From Entrophospora sp. SA101 (taxonomy: Eukaryota; Glomeromycota; Glomeromycetes; Entrophosporales; Entrophosporaceae), in NCBI GenBank assembly GCA_958430865.1, contig CAUDNR010001546.1:1-64000 (forward strand): DNA of 64,000 nt, written 5' to 3'. Position 1 is the first letter of the stretch, and every line of letters starts with the position of its first letter. Under the pieces are notes generated by a model. The model was not told where the DNA came from, ran no database searches, and worked only from the letters and a program-made list of their open reading frames with translations. Below, one piece after another: positions 61,240 to 64,000 of this stretch. The position numbers and the translations under genes were made by a program.

Positions 61240-61539
61240 GTATCTTTTGTTAGTTATTAACACGTCTTCAGAACCATATCATACCAAACATCACTCACAT
61301 TTCCTCATCTGTCAAAAAAATAAATTGTTTTTCCAAAAAAAAACCCCCCAATTTGCGTCTGTCCCAAAAAAATCTTTGCACAACACCAAGTGCCAGTTTG
61401 TTTTTTCTTTTTTAAAAATAAAAAAACAAAAACGTCTGATCAAACAGAAAAAGAAAAAAAGACGATTGGCAGGAAACTGCTGAGCAAGTGTTTATCATGA
61501 GGATGGTGGTGGTTATCGCCACTCGTCGTCACTCTAGTT
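60902..61539. repeat. Pair of ~37-bp direct repeats
   Basis: The sequence atggtggtggttatcgccac...tcactctag occurs at 60902-60938 and 61503-61539, differing only by a shift of a cac/gtc triplet. Both end in an acceptor-like ctctag. They may mark a local duplication or an insertion of the ~600 bp between them. Confidence 0.6.
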
Positions 61540-61610
61540 TTAGAAAAAGAATAGATGGTTGTAGTTATTGTCATTCTAGTCGTGCTAATAAATATTTTTT
61601 ACATTCTTAG

Positions 61611-61758
61611 TAATACTGTTACTATCTATGATGAGGATGCCTTTGATTTATCAAGTTATGCTTCTGATGAAGAGTTGGAAACGAACGCAAGACTATCTAT
61701 TGAAAATTATGGTGAAAAATGGGTTGTTGGCAGGGTTGGAAAATGTGCGGTCCATTAA
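61611..61758 (+). CDS. Possible last exon of an unrecognised gene, altered by a MITE
   Basis: After an acceptor-like acattcttag the frame reads 'TIYDEDAFDLSSYASDEELE' then 'RLSIENYGEKWVV'. At 61731 a 113-bp MITE enters. The frame runs into it and gains seven or eight foreign residues ('RVGKCAVH') before a TAA. Skipping the MITE and one target copy, it would read on to 'GDSGKK' and a TGA at 61868. It may belong with the exons at 60856-61239. No family recognised. Confidence 0.35.
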
Positions 61759-61843
61759 TGGTCTATTGGTGGCCATTGGGTCCATTAGCGTAACACTTTA
61801 GCCATAATTAGTATTTTATGGACCAGTCAATTTGCCAACCCTG
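61731..61843. mobile_element. 113-bp hAT-type MITE with 8-bp target duplication
   Basis: It starts cagggttgg and ends ccaaccctg, with the 8-bp gttgttgg directly on both sides (61723-61730 and 61844-61851). It is of the same family as 41039-41159, sharing the ends, 'ccattgg'-type inner sequence and a central aatactaa/ttagtatt part. Confidence 0.88.
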
Positions 61844-61870
61844 GTTGTTGGTGATTCTGGAAAAAAATGA

Positions 61871-62770
61871 TCAAAAATAAAAATTTTTCTTATTTTTTTA
61901 AGAATAAGTCAGATAAAAAAAAATGTTTCGAAATATCGATGTTGCTTATATTTATTTTCTATTTTTTCTGTTTTTTTGTTGCAAATTCGTACTGTTGCTT
62001 ACGTTGCTTATATTCCAGACAATACGGTAAATATTTTTTTTAATATATTGTTATTAAAAGCAAAGTTACTGAAATAAGTAAATAAGTATCAAATGAATCA
62101 AATGAATGAATAAACAAATGAATTATACAGCACTAATTAATAATAAAAATCATCTTACCATGCCAATAATTATTTTGCAAACTATTAAATAGTTAGTTTG
62201 CGGTTCACAACTAGTTATAGAGCTTCGCAATTCAAAAGGTTTCACCACAAGTCAAAACTAGTTTGACATATAACTTTTAATTTTAGTATTGACTTTTTTG
62301 CCTCTTCAAAATAGTTTTTGGCAACCAATGCTAATCACAACCAAGGTTTCTGGTCCAAACTATTTTCGAAAAAAAAAGAAAATTTAAATTACAATAGGTT
62401 GTTGATTTATGTAATTTTTTCATGCTCATTCATTCTTATAAAAATATCAGCCAAAAATTAAATTTTGCCCAGTATTTCAATAAGAAAGATATCTCAATGT
62501 TAATGGTTTTAATTCATTGTAAATTATGCAACGGACCAAAGCTCTTTATATTCTACCAATAGTCATTTAACTGATATTCAAAAGCTTGAATAAATTGTTT
62601 ATTGACATCTTTAATGTATTTGAATATTTTAGTAAATTTATTATGAAAAAAAAGTTTTTTGTACAATTTATATATTTATATTATTATAATTTTAAAATCC
62701 CAAGCTTTGATGAATTTACTAATTCTATTTTGAAAGGTTTAATAAAATAACATCATGAAAACATTTATTA
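61871..62770. other. Gene-free stretch downstream of the dsRBD-like gene
   Basis: AT-rich, with no supported frame. The right side is likely the 3' UTR of the next gene. Confidence 0.5.
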
Positions 62771-64000
62771 TTAATTCTTTAATATACCATATGCCAGTTG
62801 ACTCACATCCTCCTTTGCACTATGTCTTGTGGCATAAACCATTCCAGTGAACATATAATGGTTTACCGATAATTTAGCATAATAGCCACCATCAGCCAAC
62901 CTATGATAGTCATATTCCGGTTTTCTCCAACGTCTCTTGGTTGCTAGCTCATGGATCAATGAAACGAATGTCTTGTCTACACGTAATATTGGTTTATGTG
63001 GCTCGTAACGTTGTTGTAGCCTTGCTGATCTTTCAACCGATGGTTTATACGGTTTGTAACGTTGTTGTGATCTTTCAACTGTTGGTTTAGTAATGGTGAC
63101 AGTGACAGGAGGCTTACTAGTCTTATTATGACCATCCTCACTGAACATTGATGGATACAGTTGCGCTAGTGTTTTTGATGTTGTATATGTTATTTTTTCT
63201 ACTTCATCATCACTATTATCATTTGGAACCTCTTCTTCAACTGGAACTCCAAGATCATTAGTTACATTTTTATATGATTCAGGTTGTGTAAATTTTTTCC
63301 TATCTTCCATAAAAATAACATTTCCAATTAACCTTTGATAGTCAAGATCCATTTTATCAATCAACTTCTTTTCTTCATATTCTATTTCTTCATAAAGGAT
63401 CTCAAAAGCAATCATTGCGACATGATCCTTGGCATATTTATATTGAGCTTTATCAAATACTGATGTTGGGTTAAATCTTCTTTTCCCAACATCAACAACA
63501 ATAAATTTAACGCTAGGATCTTCATCATGAATAGGTAGATTCTTAATTTCTTTGTATGTAACAGCTCCTAGATGGTATTTTTGAACTAGTTCGTGTAATA
63601 GAGTACGGGGACATGGTGGAAAATTTGGTTTTAATATTTCATCATACCATTTTTTAACATTTGGTATCATTTCTGTCCAATGTAATCCACTAGCCATTTG
63701 TTGAACTCCTTTTCCATATTTTTCTAATCTGGGTTGATATTTTGGCGTGAAAGCTTCAACCATGTATCTTTGAGTTCTTCGCAATTGTTCCGGGTATTTG
63801 CGTTGAAGGTAAATCATAGCTTGTTCTGCAACATCCCTTTTAGCGTTGCGTTTCTTCATGTGTTCCTGCCTAGTGCTCCATTTTTGATCATCAAATCTAA
63901 GAACACAATTAAATTTTAGTTCTTTGTTTTGAGTAGGTGTGAATCTTGGTTCAGTTTTGTATCTTAGATGTTGCTGGTATAAAGTGGTAATAACAGTCAC
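62771..64000 (-). CDS. Protein with three dsRNA-binding-like domains, 5' end outside window
   Basis: The frame is open to the window edge, so the N-terminus is missing; 409 codons are visible, ending in a TAA at 62771. Three units share the layout of a dsRBD (helix, three strands, helix with a Lys/Ala-rich start). Unit 1 is about residues 1-66, ending 'RNAKRDVAEQAMIYL'. Unit 2 is about 131-203, starting 'RTLLHELVQKYHLGAVTY' and ending 'KYAKDHVAMIAFEIL'. Unit 3 is about 343-408, starting 'FVSLIHELATKRRW' and ending 'HSAKEDVSQLAYGIL'. A linker with 'RSQQRYKPYKPSVERS' and a related second copy separates units 2 and 3. No RNase III, helicase or deaminase motif is visible in this part. By fold it would bind dsRNA; a role in RNA silencing or RNA processing is inference. 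Confidence 0.55.
   Translation of the reverse strand: MTVITTLYQQHLRYKTEPRFTPTQNKELKFNCVLRFDDQKWSTRQEHMKKRNAKRDVAEQAMIYLQRKYPEQLRRTQRYMVEAFTPKYQPRLEKYGKGVQQMASGLHWTEMIPNVKKWYDEILKPNFPPCPRTLLHELVQKYHLGAVTYKEIKNLPIHDEDPSVKFIVVDVGKRRFNPTSVFDKAQYKYAKDHVAMIAFEILYEEIEYEEKKLIDKMDLDYQRLIGNVIFMEDRKKFTQPESYKNVTNDLGVPVEEEVPNDNSDDEVEKITYTTSKTLAQLYPSMFSEDGHNKTSKPPVTVTITKPTVERSQQRYKPYKPSVERSARLQQRYEPHKPILRVDKTFVSLIHELATKRRWRKPEYDYHRLADGGYYAKLSVNHYMFTGMVYATRHSAKEDVSQLAYGILKN

Noticed and set aside
61247..61483. 78-codon Lys-rich frame
   Set aside because: Composition follows poly-A runs, with no motif; it lies in a probable intron between two candidate exons.
1..64000. tRNA, rRNA and CRISPR arrays
   Set aside because: No cloverleaf with plausible internal A and B boxes, no rRNA-like sequence and no spaced short repeats were found by reading; tandem runs are microsatellites.

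Overview
The window looks like AT-rich nuclear DNA of a fungus, most probably an arbuscular mycorrhizal fungus (Glomeromycotina, Rhizophagus/Glomus-like). The reasons are short GT-AG introns, an HSPA12-type Hsp70 gene, Asn- and Asp-rich proteins, many DNA transposons, and a high-copy zinc-finger/RING-like gene family I associate with this group. That placement is inference from gene content, not a database match.

Layout. A ~12-13 kb block occurs three times in direct orientation (2758-15835, 22971-36030, 44587-56612). Copies 2 and 3 begin exactly at 10-N gaps. Each block holds the right part of a Tc1/mariner element, the 5' end of the gene that element interrupted, a UFD4/TRIP12-like HECT ubiquitin ligase (+), a MIT-domain protein with one intron (-), a decayed ADE1 (SAICAR synthetase) pseudogene (+) and a large TPR protein (-). 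All predicted proteins and their spacing, microsatellites included, are the same in the three copies; differences appear only at the block edges. This suggests one locus copied into three contigs by the assembler, or a very recent duplication.

Between the blocks the sequence is unique. Positions 1-2630 hold the rest of the mariner-interrupted zinc-finger gene. Positions 15884-22408 hold a pogo/Tigger-type transposon with a nearly complete hAT element nested in its transposase gene (8-bp target duplication visible). Positions 36031-44576 hold a kinase fragment, an eight-exon Hsp70-like gene, a 121-bp hAT-type MITE, hAT fragments, inverted repeats and an orphan HECT C-lobe. Positions 56613-64000 hold a deleted pogo derivative, ribosomal protein gene RPS16 (uS9) with a 17-nt exon and a 5-nt last coding exon, a second MITE inserted in an exon, hairpins, and the 3' part of a gene whose product has three dsRNA-binding-like domains.

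The genes do not form a pathway. They are separate housekeeping or regulatory genes (ubiquitin ligation, ESCRT/microtubule adaptor, ribosome, chaperone) in a transposon-rich setting. The most informative signals are the triplication at gaps, the RPS16 terminal exon, the C2CH/RING-like family broken by mariner, the nested hAT-in-pogo insertion, the hidden ADE1 pseudogene and the triple dsRBD-like protein.
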